Assembly (NCBI GenBank): GCA_005883365.1
Contig: VAXA01000034.1
Coordinates: 1 to 16,242 of the forward strand
Direction of reading: 5' to 3'
Length of the DNA stretch: 16,242 nucleotides
Origin: Actinomycetota bacterium
Lineage (GTDB): Bacteria > Actinomycetota > Thermoleophilia > Gaiellales > Gaiellaceae
Shown here in pieces: positions 1 to 7,389 of the stretch (within the stretch, counting starts at the first letter, position 1; each line of letters starts with the position of its first letter). The position numbers and the translations under genes are program-made. Below the pieces are notes generated by a model that saw only the letters and a list, made by a program, of their open reading frames with translations, was not told the origin of the DNA and searched no databases.

Positions 1-257
1 TCCGGGTCGGGGATCGCGACCATGTCCGACTCCTCGATCGCGTTGAAGCCGGTGATCGACGAGCCGTCGAAGCCCATCCCGTCGTCGAGCGCGCCCTCGA
101 CCTCGCTGAGCGTGATCGCGAAGCTCTTCAGGTGCCCCTCGAGATCGGTGAACCAGAGGAGCACGTCCTCGATGCCGCGGGACTCGATCTCCGCGAGCAC
201 CTCCCTGCGTGTCTCCGGGTCGGACGTCGCCCGGTTCCTGCTCTCCACGTAGCCCAT
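1..257 (-). CDS. glnA: Type I glutamine synthetase, N-terminal part (cut by window edge)
   Basis: Glutamine synthetase makes glutamine from glutamate, ammonia and ATP in the cytoplasm. Translating the minus strand from the ATG at 257 gives MGYVESRNRATSDPETRR at the start. It then reads LLWFTDLEGHLKSFAI and MGFDGSSITGFNAIEESDM, which match the N-terminal beta-grasp domain and the FDGSSIxGF signature of bacterial GlnA. About 85 residues are visible; the catalytic domain lies outside the window. The start is well supported: an AGGAGGGAG Shine-Dalgarno sequence lies directly upstream (261-267 in plus coordinates). The gene diverges from the SpoIID-domain gene and is preceded by a terminator-like leader (separate entry). 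Which GlnA paralogue this is (nitrogen-regulated main enzyme or a GlnA2-like form) cannot be told from this fragment. Confidence 0.9.
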   Translation of the reverse strand, partial: MGYVESRNRATSDPETRREVLAEIESRGIEDVLLWFTDLEGHLKSFAITLSEVEGALDDGMGFDGSSITGFNAIEESDMVAIPDP

Positions 258-280
258 TCTCCCTCCTGACTCTGCTTCCC

Positions 281-334
281 AAAAACACGAAAAGCCCCGG
301 CCGCCACAGTGGCAACCGAGGCTTCGTCGCCTCG
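281..334 (-). promoter_or_regulatory. Candidate transcription attenuator in the glnA leader
   Basis: In minus-strand RNA, AAGCCUCGG (324-316) pairs with CCGGGGCUU (300-292), continuing through two U.G pairs and GCCA/UGGC to a small loop. This gives about 15 continuous base pairs, followed by a U-rich run (UUCGUGUUUUU, ending at 281), as in an intrinsic terminator. Three pairs are G.U in minus-strand RNA and would be mismatches in plus-strand RNA, so the element is built for the glnA direction. It lies 25-67 nt before the glnA start, so it is not the end of another minus-strand gene. GCCUCG (322-317) can instead pair with CGAGGC just upstream (334-329), a mutually exclusive stem typical of antitermination. 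A weak TAGACT -10 box (349-354) would start the RNA near 342, placing both stems in the transcript. The sensed signal is unknown. Confidence 0.6.
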
Positions 335-401
335 CAAACGTCGCCGCAAGTCTACAGGTCGTCCGGACGGGCTGGAAGCTACCCTCAGGAAGCTCCTCCG
401 C

Positions 402-1808
402 ATGCCTCGCGCTCTCGTCGCCCTCGCCGCCCTCGTCGTCGCCGTCACGCTCGTGCCGGCGCCGCACGCGGCGCGGCCGGCCCGCCAGCAGTACGTCGCG
501 CCCGCCGGCTCCGGCGTCCTCTTCCTCGTCAACGGCCATGGCTGGGGACACGGGGTCGGCATGGGCCAGTGGGGCGCCCAGGGCTACGCGCTGCAGGGCT
601 ATACGCCCGAGCAGATCCTCGCCGCCTACTACCTGGGCACGACGATCGGCCAGACGACTGCGACCTCGATTCGCGTGCTGCTCGCGAGCGGGAAGAAGCA
701 GCTGACGATCTCCTCCAGCGTGCCGATCACGGTGGAGGACGGGAACGGCGTCGAGCACACGCTCGCGGCGGGCAAGACGACGCTCACGGCGGCGCTCGAG
801 CTCGCGGTCGACGGCGGCGCGAAGGCGCCGCTCGAGCCGCCGCTCACGTTCTCGCCGGCGGCCGGATCGACGCTCACCCTCGGTCGCGCGTACCGCGGAC
901 AGATCCTGGTCGACGTCGTGAGCGGCAAGCTCCGCGCGATCAACACCCTCCCCCTCGAGCAGTACCTGTACGGCGTCGTGCCGGCGGAGATGCCGTCGAC
1001 CTGGCTCTCCGCGGCACTCGAGGCGCAGGCCGTCGCGGCGCGCTCGTACGCCCTCGCCAGCCGCAAAGCAGGGGCGCCGTTCGACGTCTACGCCGACGGG
1101 CGAAGCCAGGCGTATCTCGGGATCTCGGTCGAGACACCGGCGGCGACGGAGGCGGTCGACGAGACCGCCGGCGAGGTGCTGCTCTATGGCGGCAATGTGG
1201 CCACGACGCTCTTCTCGTCGAGTACCGGCGGCCGCACGCAGTCGGCGGCAGATGCCTTCGGTCCTCCGGGCCGCCCCTACCTCGTCTCGGTCCAGGACCC
1301 GTACGACACGATCTCCCCGTACCACAACTGGGGACCCGTGCCGGTCACCGGCAAGACGCTCGGCCAGGCACTCCACGTCTCGGGCCGCATCGTCGACGCG
1401 ACGGTCGCCCGGAACTCCTCGCGGCGGGTGAAGACGCTCGAGCTCGTCTCGCTGTCGCGCGGCGTGCAGGCCACGACCCCGGTGGGCGGCGGCGCTGCGC
1501 AGTCGGCGCTCGGGCTCCGCTCGACCTGGTTCAGCGTCGGCGTCCTCTCACTTCAGCCTCCCACCCCGAATACGCCCGCCGCGGCCGGCACGAGGGTCCG
1601 GCTGAGCGGCGTCGTGCGAGGCGTCCGCGGCGTCGTCTTACAGGAGCGGAGCAGCGGGAATCCGTGGAAACAGCTCAAATCGATCGTGCCCGCCCCGAAA
1701 ACCGGGGCCTTCCACCTGGCCGTCAAGCCCGCCGCGACGACCGACTACCGGCTCGCGACCGCGCACGATGCAGCGGCGTTCGTCCGGATCCGGGTCCAGT
1801 CAGGCTGA
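402..1808 (+). CDS. Exported SpoIID/LytB-domain protein
   Basis: SpoIID-type proteins act on peptidoglycan outside the membrane as lytic transglycosylases on denuded glycan strands, or help amidases (LytB). From the ATG at 402 the product is 468 aa and begins MPRALVALAALVVAVTLVPA, a clear secretion signal, so this start is preferred over the in-frame GTG at 309, which lies inside the glnA leader hairpin. An AGGAAG sequence lies about 9 nt upstream. Residues about 46-80 carry GHGWGHGVGMGQWGAQGYA followed by YTPEQILAAYYLGT. Residues about 183-215 carry LPLEQYLYGVVPAEM and QAVAARSYAL, and SSSTGGRTQ is near 270; these are the SpoIID hallmarks. The last 80 residues look like a beta-rich, Ig-like tail. 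The HGVGM block is N-terminal here, whereas it is C-terminal in Bacillus SpoIID. The gene does not by itself imply sporulation. The S8 protease follows 23 nt downstream. Confidence 0.88.
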   Translation: MPRALVALAALVVAVTLVPAPHAARPARQQYVAPAGSGVLFLVNGHGWGHGVGMGQWGAQGYALQGYTPEQILAAYYLGTTIGQTTATSIRVLLASGKKQLTISSSVPITVEDGNGVEHTLAAGKTTLTAALELAVDGGAKAPLEPPLTFSPAAGSTLTLGRAYRGQILVDVVSGKLRAINTLPLEQYLYGVVPAEMPSTWLSAALEAQAVAARSYALASRKAGAPFDVYADGRSQAYLGISVETPAATEAVDETAGEVLLYGGNVATTLFSSSTGGRTQSAADAFGPPGRPYLVSVQDPYDTISPYHNWGPVPVTGKTLGQALHVSGRIVDATVARNSSRRVKTLELVSLSRGVQATTPVGGGAAQSALGLRSTWFSVGVLSLQPPTPNTPAAAGTRVRLSGVVRGVRGVVLQERSSGNPWKQLKSIVPAPKTGAFHLAVKPAATTDYRLATAHDAAAFVRIRVQSG

Positions 1809-1831
1809 TTTTCCTGCGCTACCGTGCGGTA

Positions 1832-3262
1832 GTGAACGTCAGGCTTGCGCTGCCCGTTGCTGCGGCGGCCGCGCTGGTCGCGGCGTCTTCGGCTGCGGCG
1901 TTCACGCCGACGAACGCCTACTACCCGAAGCAGTGGTACCTCGACAAGGACCACGCCTTCGACGCCTGGGCGACGCCGCCGCCGCTCCAGCCGGTGAAAG
2001 TGGCGATCGTCGACTCCGGCGTCGAGTGCTCGTTGCCGGACTTCCAGGGGCAGATCGCGGCGAAGAAGAGCTTCGTCGGAGGCGACCCGTGTATCGACAC
2101 CCAGGGGCACGGCACGATCGTCGCCGGCGAGATCGCCGGTGATCTCAACTCGGCGGGGGTCGTCGGCCTCGCCTACTCGTCGCAGCTTCTCGTGGCCAAG
2201 GTCGTAGCGGCCGACGGCACCATCCCGCTGAAGGCCGAGGCGGACGGCATCCGCTGGGCCGTCGATCAGGGTGCGCAGGTCGTCAACCTCAGCTTTGGCG
2301 ACGTCCGGGACCCGCTCAAGCCGACCCTCGACACGTATTCGAAGGTCGAGGCCCAGGCGGTGGCGTACGCCGTCAAGAAAGGGGCGGTCGTCGTCGCCGC
2401 GGTTGGAAACTCCGACGACGCGTACGCGACACCGTGGGAATACGCGAGCTGGCCGGCGGCGCTTCCCCACGTGATCGGCGTCGCCGCTCTCAGCCACTCC
2501 GGCGACGTGCCGGATTTCTCGGACCGGGACCCGACCTTCGTGGACATCGCCGCCCCCGGGGTCGGCATCTTCTCCACCTTCCCGAAGCTGCTGACGAGCC
2601 GGCAGCAGGGTTGCACGCCGCAGGGCTATACCGACTGCGCGACCAAGGACTACCGCCAGCCTGCAGGCACCTCCTTCGCCGCTCCGCAGGTGTCGGCGGC
2701 AGCAGCGCTCCTGCTCGGCCTGCTCCCGTCCCTCACGAACAGCCAGGTCGCCACGATCCTCGAGCGGCACGCAGACGACGTCGACGCCTCGACCGGCTGC
2801 GCCGCCTGTCCGGTCGGGCGCGACAAGTACAGCGGCTGGGGCAGGCTCGATGTCCAAAAGGCGGTCGCCGCTTTGAGCTCCGGCGCTCCGCTCCCGGCGC
2901 CCGACCGGCTCGAGCCGAACGACGGCGTCTCGCAGGCGCATGCGCTGTGGGGGAGCAAGCCGGCCATCGCGGCGACGCTCGACTACTGGGACGACCCGAA
3001 GGACGTCTACCGCGTGAAGCTCACACCCGGGCAGCGCGTGCACGTGCTGGTCCGGGCGCAATGGTCCGGGGCCGCGGTTGGCCTGACCCTGTTGCGCCAG
3101 GGAACGAACACCGGCGCCACCAGAGTCGCGAAGACGGCACGGCCGGGGAAGACGCAGCGCCTCTCTTACCGGGCGCGGAAGGCCGGCTGGTACGACGTTC
3201 AGCTGCAGGTCACGCACCCCGAAAGCGGCCGCTACACGCTGCGGCTGAGCAAGAGCTCGTAA
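1832..3262 (+). CDS. Secreted subtilisin-family (S8) serine protease
   Basis: A 476-aa exported protease. The GTG at 1832 gives MNVRLALPVAAAAALVAASS, a signal peptide ending near AAAFT. The reading frame stays open far upstream, but that part lies over other genes and is not protein-like. The S8 triad is complete: Asp61 in VAIVDSGVE, His93 in GHGTIVAGEIAG, Ser281 in AGTSFAAPQVSAAAALL, with the oxyanion-hole Asn193 in AAVGNSDD. Residues about 355-476 (LEPNDGVSQA, then DVYRVKLTPGQRVHVLV and YDVQLQV) resemble a pre-peptidase C-terminal (PPC) beta domain. Six cysteines (66, 87, 261, 269, 323, 326) could form disulfides outside the cell. There is no clear Shine-Dalgarno sequence; TACCGT (1820-1825), 6 nt before the GTG, could be the -10 box of a leaderless transcript. 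The gene converges on the acetyltransferase with only 3 nt between stops. Substrate unknown. Confidence 0.92.
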   Translation: MNVRLALPVAAAAALVAASSAAAFTPTNAYYPKQWYLDKDHAFDAWATPPPLQPVKVAIVDSGVECSLPDFQGQIAAKKSFVGGDPCIDTQGHGTIVAGEIAGDLNSAGVVGLAYSSQLLVAKVVAADGTIPLKAEADGIRWAVDQGAQVVNLSFGDVRDPLKPTLDTYSKVEAQAVAYAVKKGAVVVAAVGNSDDAYATPWEYASWPAALPHVIGVAALSHSGDVPDFSDRDPTFVDIAAPGVGIFSTFPKLLTSRQQGCTPQGYTDCATKDYRQPAGTSFAAPQVSAAAALLLGLLPSLTNSQVATILERHADDVDASTGCAACPVGRDKYSGWGRLDVQKAVAALSSGAPLPAPDRLEPNDGVSQAHALWGSKPAIAATLDYWDDPKDVYRVKLTPGQRVHVLVRAQWSGAAVGLTLLRQGTNTGATRVAKTARPGKTQRLSYRARKAGWYDVQLQVTHPESGRYTLRLSKSS

Positions 3263-3265
3263 GCC

Positions 3266-3916
3266 CTACTGGTTCTCGAGCAGCTCGTCCTCCGCGACGG
3301 GCCGGAGCACGCGCGCGGGGTTGCCGACGACGAGCATCCGCGGCTCGATGTCCTTCGTCACGACCGCTCCCGCCCCGACGAACGCGTCCTCGCCGATCTC
3401 GACTCCCGGGAGGAGGATCGCGCCGCCGCCGATCCGCGCCCCCCGACGGATGGTCGGCCCCTTGATCAGCTCGTGCCGCCGCTCGGTGCGGCTCATGAAG
3501 TTGTCGTTCGTCGTCACGACGCGCGGGGCGAGGAACACGTGTTCCTCGAGCGTCGAGTAGGCCGTGATGTACGCGTCGGCCTGGATCTTCGTCATCGCCC
3601 CGATCGTCGTGTCGTTCTCCACGAGCGACCCGCGGCCGATCACGACGTCGTCGCCCACGATCACCCTTTCCCGCACGCAGGACTGGTCGCCGAGGATCAC
3701 GCGCGCGCCGATCTTGGCGCCTGCGAAGACGATCGCGCCGGTGGAGACGATCGTCCCGTCGCCGATCTCCGCCGGCGGCAGATCGTCTCGTTTCGCCGTC
3801 GAACGGGCCGAGAGCGAGGGCTGCTTGCCCACGACCGCGTGCTCGAGCACCTTCACGCCCTCGCCGAGCACCGTTCCCGGATAGACGATCGCGGTCGGAT
3901 GGATCTCCGCGCTCAT
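3266..3916 (-). CDS. wbpD: WbpD-like UDP-sugar N-acetyltransferase (left-handed beta-helix)
   Basis: A 216-aa hexapeptide-repeat acyltransferase. It begins MSAEIHPTAIVYPGTVLGEG and continues in repeated [LIV]Gxxxx units (IGDGTIVSTGAIVFAGAKIG, then VIVGDDVVIGRG), the left-handed beta-helix fold. It carries TTNDNFMSRTE and ends VVGNPARVLRPV, as in WbpD/WlbB enzymes. These use acetyl-CoA to acetylate the 3-amino group of UDP-2-acetamido-3-amino-2,3-dideoxy-glucuronate. The ATG at 3916 has a GGAG sequence 5 nt upstream and begins exactly where family similarity begins; the upstream GTG at 4024 falls inside a palindromic repeat and is rejected. It is the last gene of a four-gene minus-strand operon, but is separated from the third gene by about 150 nt holding that repeat. 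The exact sugar acceptor is inferred from the neighbours. Confidence 0.85.
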   Translation of the reverse strand: MSAEIHPTAIVYPGTVLGEGVKVLEHAVVGKQPSLSARSTAKRDDLPPAEIGDGTIVSTGAIVFAGAKIGARVILGDQSCVRERVIVGDDVVIGRGSLVENDTTIGAMTKIQADAYITAYSTLEEHVFLAPRVVTTNDNFMSRTERRHELIKGPTIRRGARIGGGAILLPGVEIGEDAFVGAGAVVTKDIEPRMLVVGNPARVLRPVAEDELLENQ

Positions 3917-3933
3917 CGGTGCTCCGCCGCCCT

Positions 3934-4056
3934 CCGACCGCGGGGAGGGGGTGTGGGGGAACCGGGAGGTTCCCCCACAGACGACGAAGAAGGGGGCGCG
4001 TGGGGGAAACATGGTTTCCCCCACGGGAGCAAGGCGAAGCCGAGCGACGCGGTCGG
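3934..4056. repeat. Composite palindromic intergenic element (REP/BIME- or MITE-like)
   Basis: A 123-bp unit between the stop of the 3-dehydrogenase gene and the start of the acetyltransferase gene. The ends are a 9-bp inverted pair, CCGACCGCG (3934-3942) and CGCGGTCGG (4048-4056). Inside are two near-identical strong hairpins. The first is TGTGGGGGAACC (3952-3963) with its perfect complement (3968-3979) and a GGGA loop. The second is CGTGGGGGAAAC (3999-4010) with its complement (4014-4025) and an ATG loop. Both share the GTGGGGGAA/TTCCCCCAC core, so they look like tandem copies of one unit. No transposase gene or clear target-site duplication is visible. The hairpins may reduce read-through or protect the upstream mRNA. 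Calling it a dispersed repeat needs copies elsewhere in the genome. Confidence 0.6.
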
Positions 4057-4069
4057 GTGGACCTCAGGC

Positions 4070-5053
4070 TCAGTCACTGCGCAAGCTCGCCGTCAGGAGC
4101 TCGAGCGCGCGCACGACCTCGAGTCCGTCCCGCATCTCGCGGCCGTCCCAGCCCTCCTGCACGAGCCGCACGAAGTGCTGGCACTCGAGCTTGAGCGGCT
4201 CGGCGTTCGATAGCTTGGGGCTGAAGATGTCGCCCGACCGTGTTCGCCACTCGCCGTAGTTGTCGGCGGGCTGCTCGGGGGCCTTGTCGTAGACCGTGAT
4301 CTTGCGGTCGAGCTCCATGTCGTCGAAGACCGCCATCTTGTCCCGCCCCACGACCGTGAGACGCCGCATCTTGTGCGGGTCGAGCCACGACAGGTGCATG
4401 TGCGCGATCTTCCCGGACGGGAAGCGCAGGTAGCAGAAGACGACGTCCTCGACTCCCTCGGTGAGGAAGGCGTGGCCGTGTGCGGCCGCCTCGGCGATCT
4501 CCTCCCCGATCAGGTACAGGATCACCGAGAGATCGTGGACGCCGAGCGACCAGAGCGCGTTCTCGTCCTTGCGGATCTTGCCGAGGTTCTGCCGGTTGCC
4601 GTACACCACGAGCACCTCGCCGAGGTCTCCGTCGTCGACGAGCTCCTTCATCTTCTGCACGGCCGGGTGGTAGAGCAGGAGGTGACCGGGCATGAGGACG
4701 AGCCCTCGCGCCTCGGCGAGGGCGATCAGCTCCTCCATCTCCGCGACCCGCATCGCCGGCGGCTTTTCGACGAATACGTGCAGGCCCGCCTCGAGCGACG
4801 CCCGCGCGAGGGGGTAGTGCGTCGGCACTGGCGTCGCGATGACGACGGCGTCGACGTCGTCCGCGGCGAGCAGCTCTTCGAAGTCCCCGGTGATCTGCGC
4901 GTTTGGATGGCGGTTCGCGAACTCCGTTCGCAGCGCCTCGCTCGTGTCGCAGAGCCAGGTGAGGTCGGCGACGTCGTCGAAGACGCGCGCGAGGTTCCGG
5001 CCCCAGTAGCCGAGCCCGACCTGGCCCACCCTGAGCTGCGCCTCAGAGCTCAT
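4070..5053 (-). CDS. wbpB: Gfo/Idh/MocA oxidoreductase, WbpB/WlbA-like UDP-sugar 3-dehydrogenase
   Basis: A 327-aa NAD(P)-dependent sugar oxidoreductase. The N-terminal Rossmann segment reads RVGQVGLGYWGRNLARVF (residues about 8-25). It is followed by DVDAVVIATPVPTHYPLA and the family hallmark HVFVEKPPAM, whose Lys is the usual catalytic/nicotinamide residue. The C-terminal half has WSLGVHDLSVILYL, whose His is also conserved in the family. In the WbpB/WlbA branch the enzyme oxidises C3 of UDP-N-acetylglucosaminuronate, ready for transamination. The ATG at 5053 overlaps the stop of the preceding dehydrogenase gene as ATGA, so the two should be translationally coupled. Family membership is secure; the exact substrate is inferred from the adjoining epimerase, 6-dehydrogenase and acetyltransferase. 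Confidence 0.88.
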   Translation of the reverse strand: MSSEAQLRVGQVGLGYWGRNLARVFDDVADLTWLCDTSEALRTEFANRHPNAQITGDFEELLAADDVDAVVIATPVPTHYPLARASLEAGLHVFVEKPPAMRVAEMEELIALAEARGLVLMPGHLLLYHPAVQKMKELVDDGDLGEVLVVYGNRQNLGKIRKDENALWSLGVHDLSVILYLIGEEIAEAAAHGHAFLTEGVEDVVFCYLRFPSGKIAHMHLSWLDPHKMRRLTVVGRDKMAVFDDMELDRKITVYDKAPEQPADNYGEWRTRSGDIFSPKLSNAEPLKLECQHFVRLVQEGWDGREMRDGLEVVRALELLTASLRSD

Positions 5054-6333
5054 AACTTGTAGACGTGCTCCGCGGCGGTGCCTTTCGCCCCGGTCGCGTT
5101 GCGAAGGTCGACGACGAGCGGCGCCTCGTCCACGAGCTGCTCGTAGTCGAGCGATGAGTGGTCGGTGACGATGACGACGCAGTCGTAGTTTCTTGGCTCG
5201 TAGGAGACCGCTGAAAGCTCGAGGCCCTGCTCGTGGATGTGCGGCGCGTGCGGGTCGTGGTACGAGACCTCGGCACCCGCGTTCTGCAGCAGCGAGATGA
5301 TCTTCAGCGCCGGCGACTCGCGCAGGTCGCCGATGTCCGGCTTGTACGCGACGCCGAGGACGAGGATCCGCGAGCCCTTCATCGCCTTCTGCGCATGGTG
5401 GTTGAGCGCCTGCGAGACGAGCGACCGGCAGAAGTACGGCATCTCCTCGTTCACCTTGCCGGCGAGCTCGATGAACTCCGTATAGAAGCCGAACTCGCGC
5501 GCCTTCCACGACAGGTAGAAGGGGTCGACCGGGATGCAGTGGCCGCCGAGGCCCGGGCCCGGGCTGAAGCGCATGTACCCGAAGGGCTTCGTCGCGGCCG
5601 CGTCGACGACCTCCCAGATGTCGATCCCCATGCGGTCGCAGAGGACGGCGAGCTCGTTGACGAGGGCGATGTTGACCGAGCGGAAGATGTTCTCCAGCAG
5701 CTTCGTCAGCTCAGCCGCCTCGGGGCTCGAGAGCTCGTGCACCGTGTCGATCGCCTGCCGGTAGACGGCGGCGGCCCGGCGGGTGCACTCGGCCGTGATG
5801 CCGCCGAGGACCTTCGGAGTCGTCTTCGTCGTCCAGTCCTCGCGGCCCGGGTCGACCCGCTCCGGCGACATGGCGAGGAAGAAGCCCTCGCCGGCGCGCA
5901 GGCCGCTCCCTTCCTCGAGGATCGGCTGGAGCAGCTCGCGCGTCGTGCCCGGCCACGTCGTCGACTCGAGCACGACGACCTGGCCTTCGCGCAGCACCTC
6001 GGCGAGGCGGCGCGCGGCGCTCTCGACTATCGAGAGGTCGGGCTCGCGCTGCTGCGAGAGCGGCGTGGGCAGCGCGATGAGGACGGCCTCGGCGTCGCGC
6101 AGCTCCTCGTAGCTCGTCGTCGCATGGATCAGGCCGCGCTCGACGAGATGCGCCAGCTGCTCGCTCGAGACGTCGACGATGTGCGACTCGCCGTGGTTGA
6201 CTGCCGCGACGACGTCCTCGAGCACGTCGACGAGGAGGACGCGGCGGCCGGCCTCGGCGAACGTGGCCGCGAGAGGCACGCCGACATAGCCGGCGCCGAC
6301 CACGGCGACGTCGTAGGAGGCGCCCTCAGCCAT
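5050..6333 (-). CDS. wbpA: UDP-N-acetyl-sugar 6-dehydrogenase (WbpA-like)
   Basis: A 427-aa nucleotide-sugar dehydrogenase that oxidises C6 of UDP-GlcNAc (or a related UDP-HexNAc) to the uronate with two NAD+. It begins MAEGASYDVAVVGAGYVGVP with a GxGxxG dinucleotide-binding loop at residues 13-18. The catalytic cysteine is Cys266 in PGLGGHCIPVDPFYLSWKA. The C-terminal UDP-binding domain contains SRILVLGVAYKPDIGDLRES. The ATG at 6333 is preferred because the epimerase reading frame ends at 6326, giving an 8-nt overlap; the in-frame start at 6381 would add 16 non-family residues inside the epimerase gene. The next gene overlaps it by 4 nt. WbpA and WecC are hard to separate by motif; the neighbours favour the WbpA role. 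Confidence 0.9.
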   Translation of the reverse strand: MAEGASYDVAVVGAGYVGVPLAATFAEAGRRVLLVDVLEDVVAAVNHGESHIVDVSSEQLAHLVERGLIHATTSYEELRDAEAVLIALPTPLSQQREPDLSIVESAARRLAEVLREGQVVVLESTTWPGTTRELLQPILEEGSGLRAGEGFFLAMSPERVDPGREDWTTKTTPKVLGGITAECTRRAAAVYRQAIDTVHELSSPEAAELTKLLENIFRSVNIALVNELAVLCDRMGIDIWEVVDAAATKPFGYMRFSPGPGLGGHCIPVDPFYLSWKAREFGFYTEFIELAGKVNEEMPYFCRSLVSQALNHHAQKAMKGSRILVLGVAYKPDIGDLRESPALKIISLLQNAGAEVSYHDPHAPHIHEQGLELSAVSYEPRNYDCVVIVTDHSSLDYEQLVDEAPLVVDLRNATGAKGTAAEHVYKL

Positions 6334-7360
6334 GCGCGGCAAGGCTAGCGGCGACCCGTTCCGCCGCGTGCCCGTCTCCATACAGCGCCGGCCGCTCCTC
6401 GGGCATGCGCGCCGACGCGACCGCGGCGGCGAGCTGCTGCGGGTCGTCGTCGACGAGGACGTTCGCGCCCAGCTCGACCGTGTCCACCCACTCCGTCGAG
6501 GGCCGCGCGGTCACGCAGGGAACGCCGTACCAGTACGCCTCCTTCTGCAGGCCGCCCGAGTCGGTGACGAGGACGCGCGCCTGGGAGACGAGCGCCGCCA
6601 TGTCGAGGTAGCCGACGGGCGCGATCACCTCGACGTTCGGCGGCGTCTCGCCGAGCACGGCGCGCGTGCGCGGATGCGCGGGGAAGATGACGCACTCGCC
6701 GGTCCGGCTGAGGCCGTCGACGATGCGGGCGAGCCGCTCGGGCTCGACGTTCGCCTGCCGGTGGATCGTCGCGACGAGGTAGCCGCCCGGCTCGAGGCCG
6801 TGCTCGGCGAGGATCCGGGACCGCTCACGCGCGATCGGGGCGAGCTGGAAGCAGCCGTCCGCCATCACGTCGCCGACGACGTCGATGCGTCCGGGAACGC
6901 CTTCGACGAGCAGCGTGTCGCGCGAGCGCTGGTCGGGACAGAGGAGGAGCGCGGCCATGGCGTCGACCGCGATCCGGTTGTGTTCCTCGGGCATCGACAG
7001 GTCGCCGCTCCGCAGGCCGGCTTCCACGTGGGCCACGGGCACGCCGGCGTCGCCGGCCGCCTCGGCGCCCGCGAGCGTCGAGTTCGTGTCGCCGTAGACG
7101 AGCGTCCAGTCGGGCCGCTCTTGCGTGAGCGCGGCGGCGATCGACGGCCGCATCGTCTCGGAGTCGGCGGTGTGGAGGTCGAGCCGATGGCGCGGCTCGG
7201 GCAGCCCGAGCTCCTCGTAGAAGACGTCGGAGAGCTCGGGATCCCAGTGCTGGCCGGTGTGAACGCCGACCTCCTCGATGCCCGCCGCACGCAACGCGGC
7301 GCTGACGGGACCGGACTTAATGAACTGCGGGCGGTTGCCGACGACGGACAGGACCTTCAC
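6326..7360 (-). CDS. wbpI: UDP-GlcNAc-type 2-epimerase (WbpI-like)
   Basis: A 344-aa non-hydrolysing UDP-sugar 2-epimerase (GT-B fold). It starts MKVLSVVGNRPQFIK; RPQFIK is typical of the WbpI/WlbD branch acting on UDP-2,3-diacetamido-glucuronate, while WecB enzymes usually read TRPEAIK. Other family blocks are VYGDTNSTLAGA, HVEAGLRSGDLSMPEEHNR, VATIHRQANV and VTDSGGLQKEAYWYGVPC. The start is a GTG at 7360, directly before the first beta strand, with no obvious Shine-Dalgarno sequence. It is the first gene of the minus-strand nucleotide-sugar operon and diverges from the tRNA-Lys gene only 29 nt away, so both promoters lie in or next to that gap. The branch assignment is from motif memory, not a phylogeny. 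Confidence 0.88.
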   Translation of the reverse strand: MKVLSVVGNRPQFIKSGPVSAALRAAGIEEVGVHTGQHWDPELSDVFYEELGLPEPRHRLDLHTADSETMRPSIAAALTQERPDWTLVYGDTNSTLAGAEAAGDAGVPVAHVEAGLRSGDLSMPEEHNRIAVDAMAALLLCPDQRSRDTLLVEGVPGRIDVVGDVMADGCFQLAPIARERSRILAEHGLEPGGYLVATIHRQANVEPERLARIVDGLSRTGECVIFPAHPRTRAVLGETPPNVEVIAPVGYLDMAALVSQARVLVTDSGGLQKEAYWYGVPCVTARPSTEWVDTVELGANVLVDDDPQQLAAAVASARMPEERPALYGDGHAAERVAASLAAHG

Positions 7361-7371
7361 GAGGGCGAGGC

Positions 7372-7377
7372 TACAAT
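7372..7377 (+). promoter_or_regulatory. Probable -10 box of the tRNA-Lys promoter
   Basis: TACAAT lies 12 nt before the first base of the tRNA and is a near-consensus -10 hexamer, which would start transcription around 7384. No good -35 hexamer is seen at the expected distance, where the epimerase start codon region lies. Confidence 0.5.
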
Positions 7378-7389
7378 GGCCCGCCGTTC

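Noticed and set aside
209-1831. Long open frame ahead of, and in frame with, the S8 protease
   Set aside because: It overlaps the SpoIID gene in another frame, is Arg/Gly-rich and has no recognisable domain; it is a by-product of high GC. The protease signal peptide begins at 1832.
1820-1831. Small inverted repeat TACCG-TG-CGGTA before the protease start as an operator
   Set aside because: Only 5 bp per arm, easily found by chance in this composition; the left half is better read as a possible -10 box.
1832-3262. S8 protease as the maturation protease of the borosin
   Set aside because: It is over 7 kb away, beyond a separate operon and a tRNA, and is an exported protein with no link to the peptide beyond being a protease.
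3917-4024. Longer acetyltransferase starting at the GTG at 4024
   Set aside because: The extra 36 residues are encoded by the palindromic element and lack similarity to the family; the ATG at 3916 has a ribosome-binding site.
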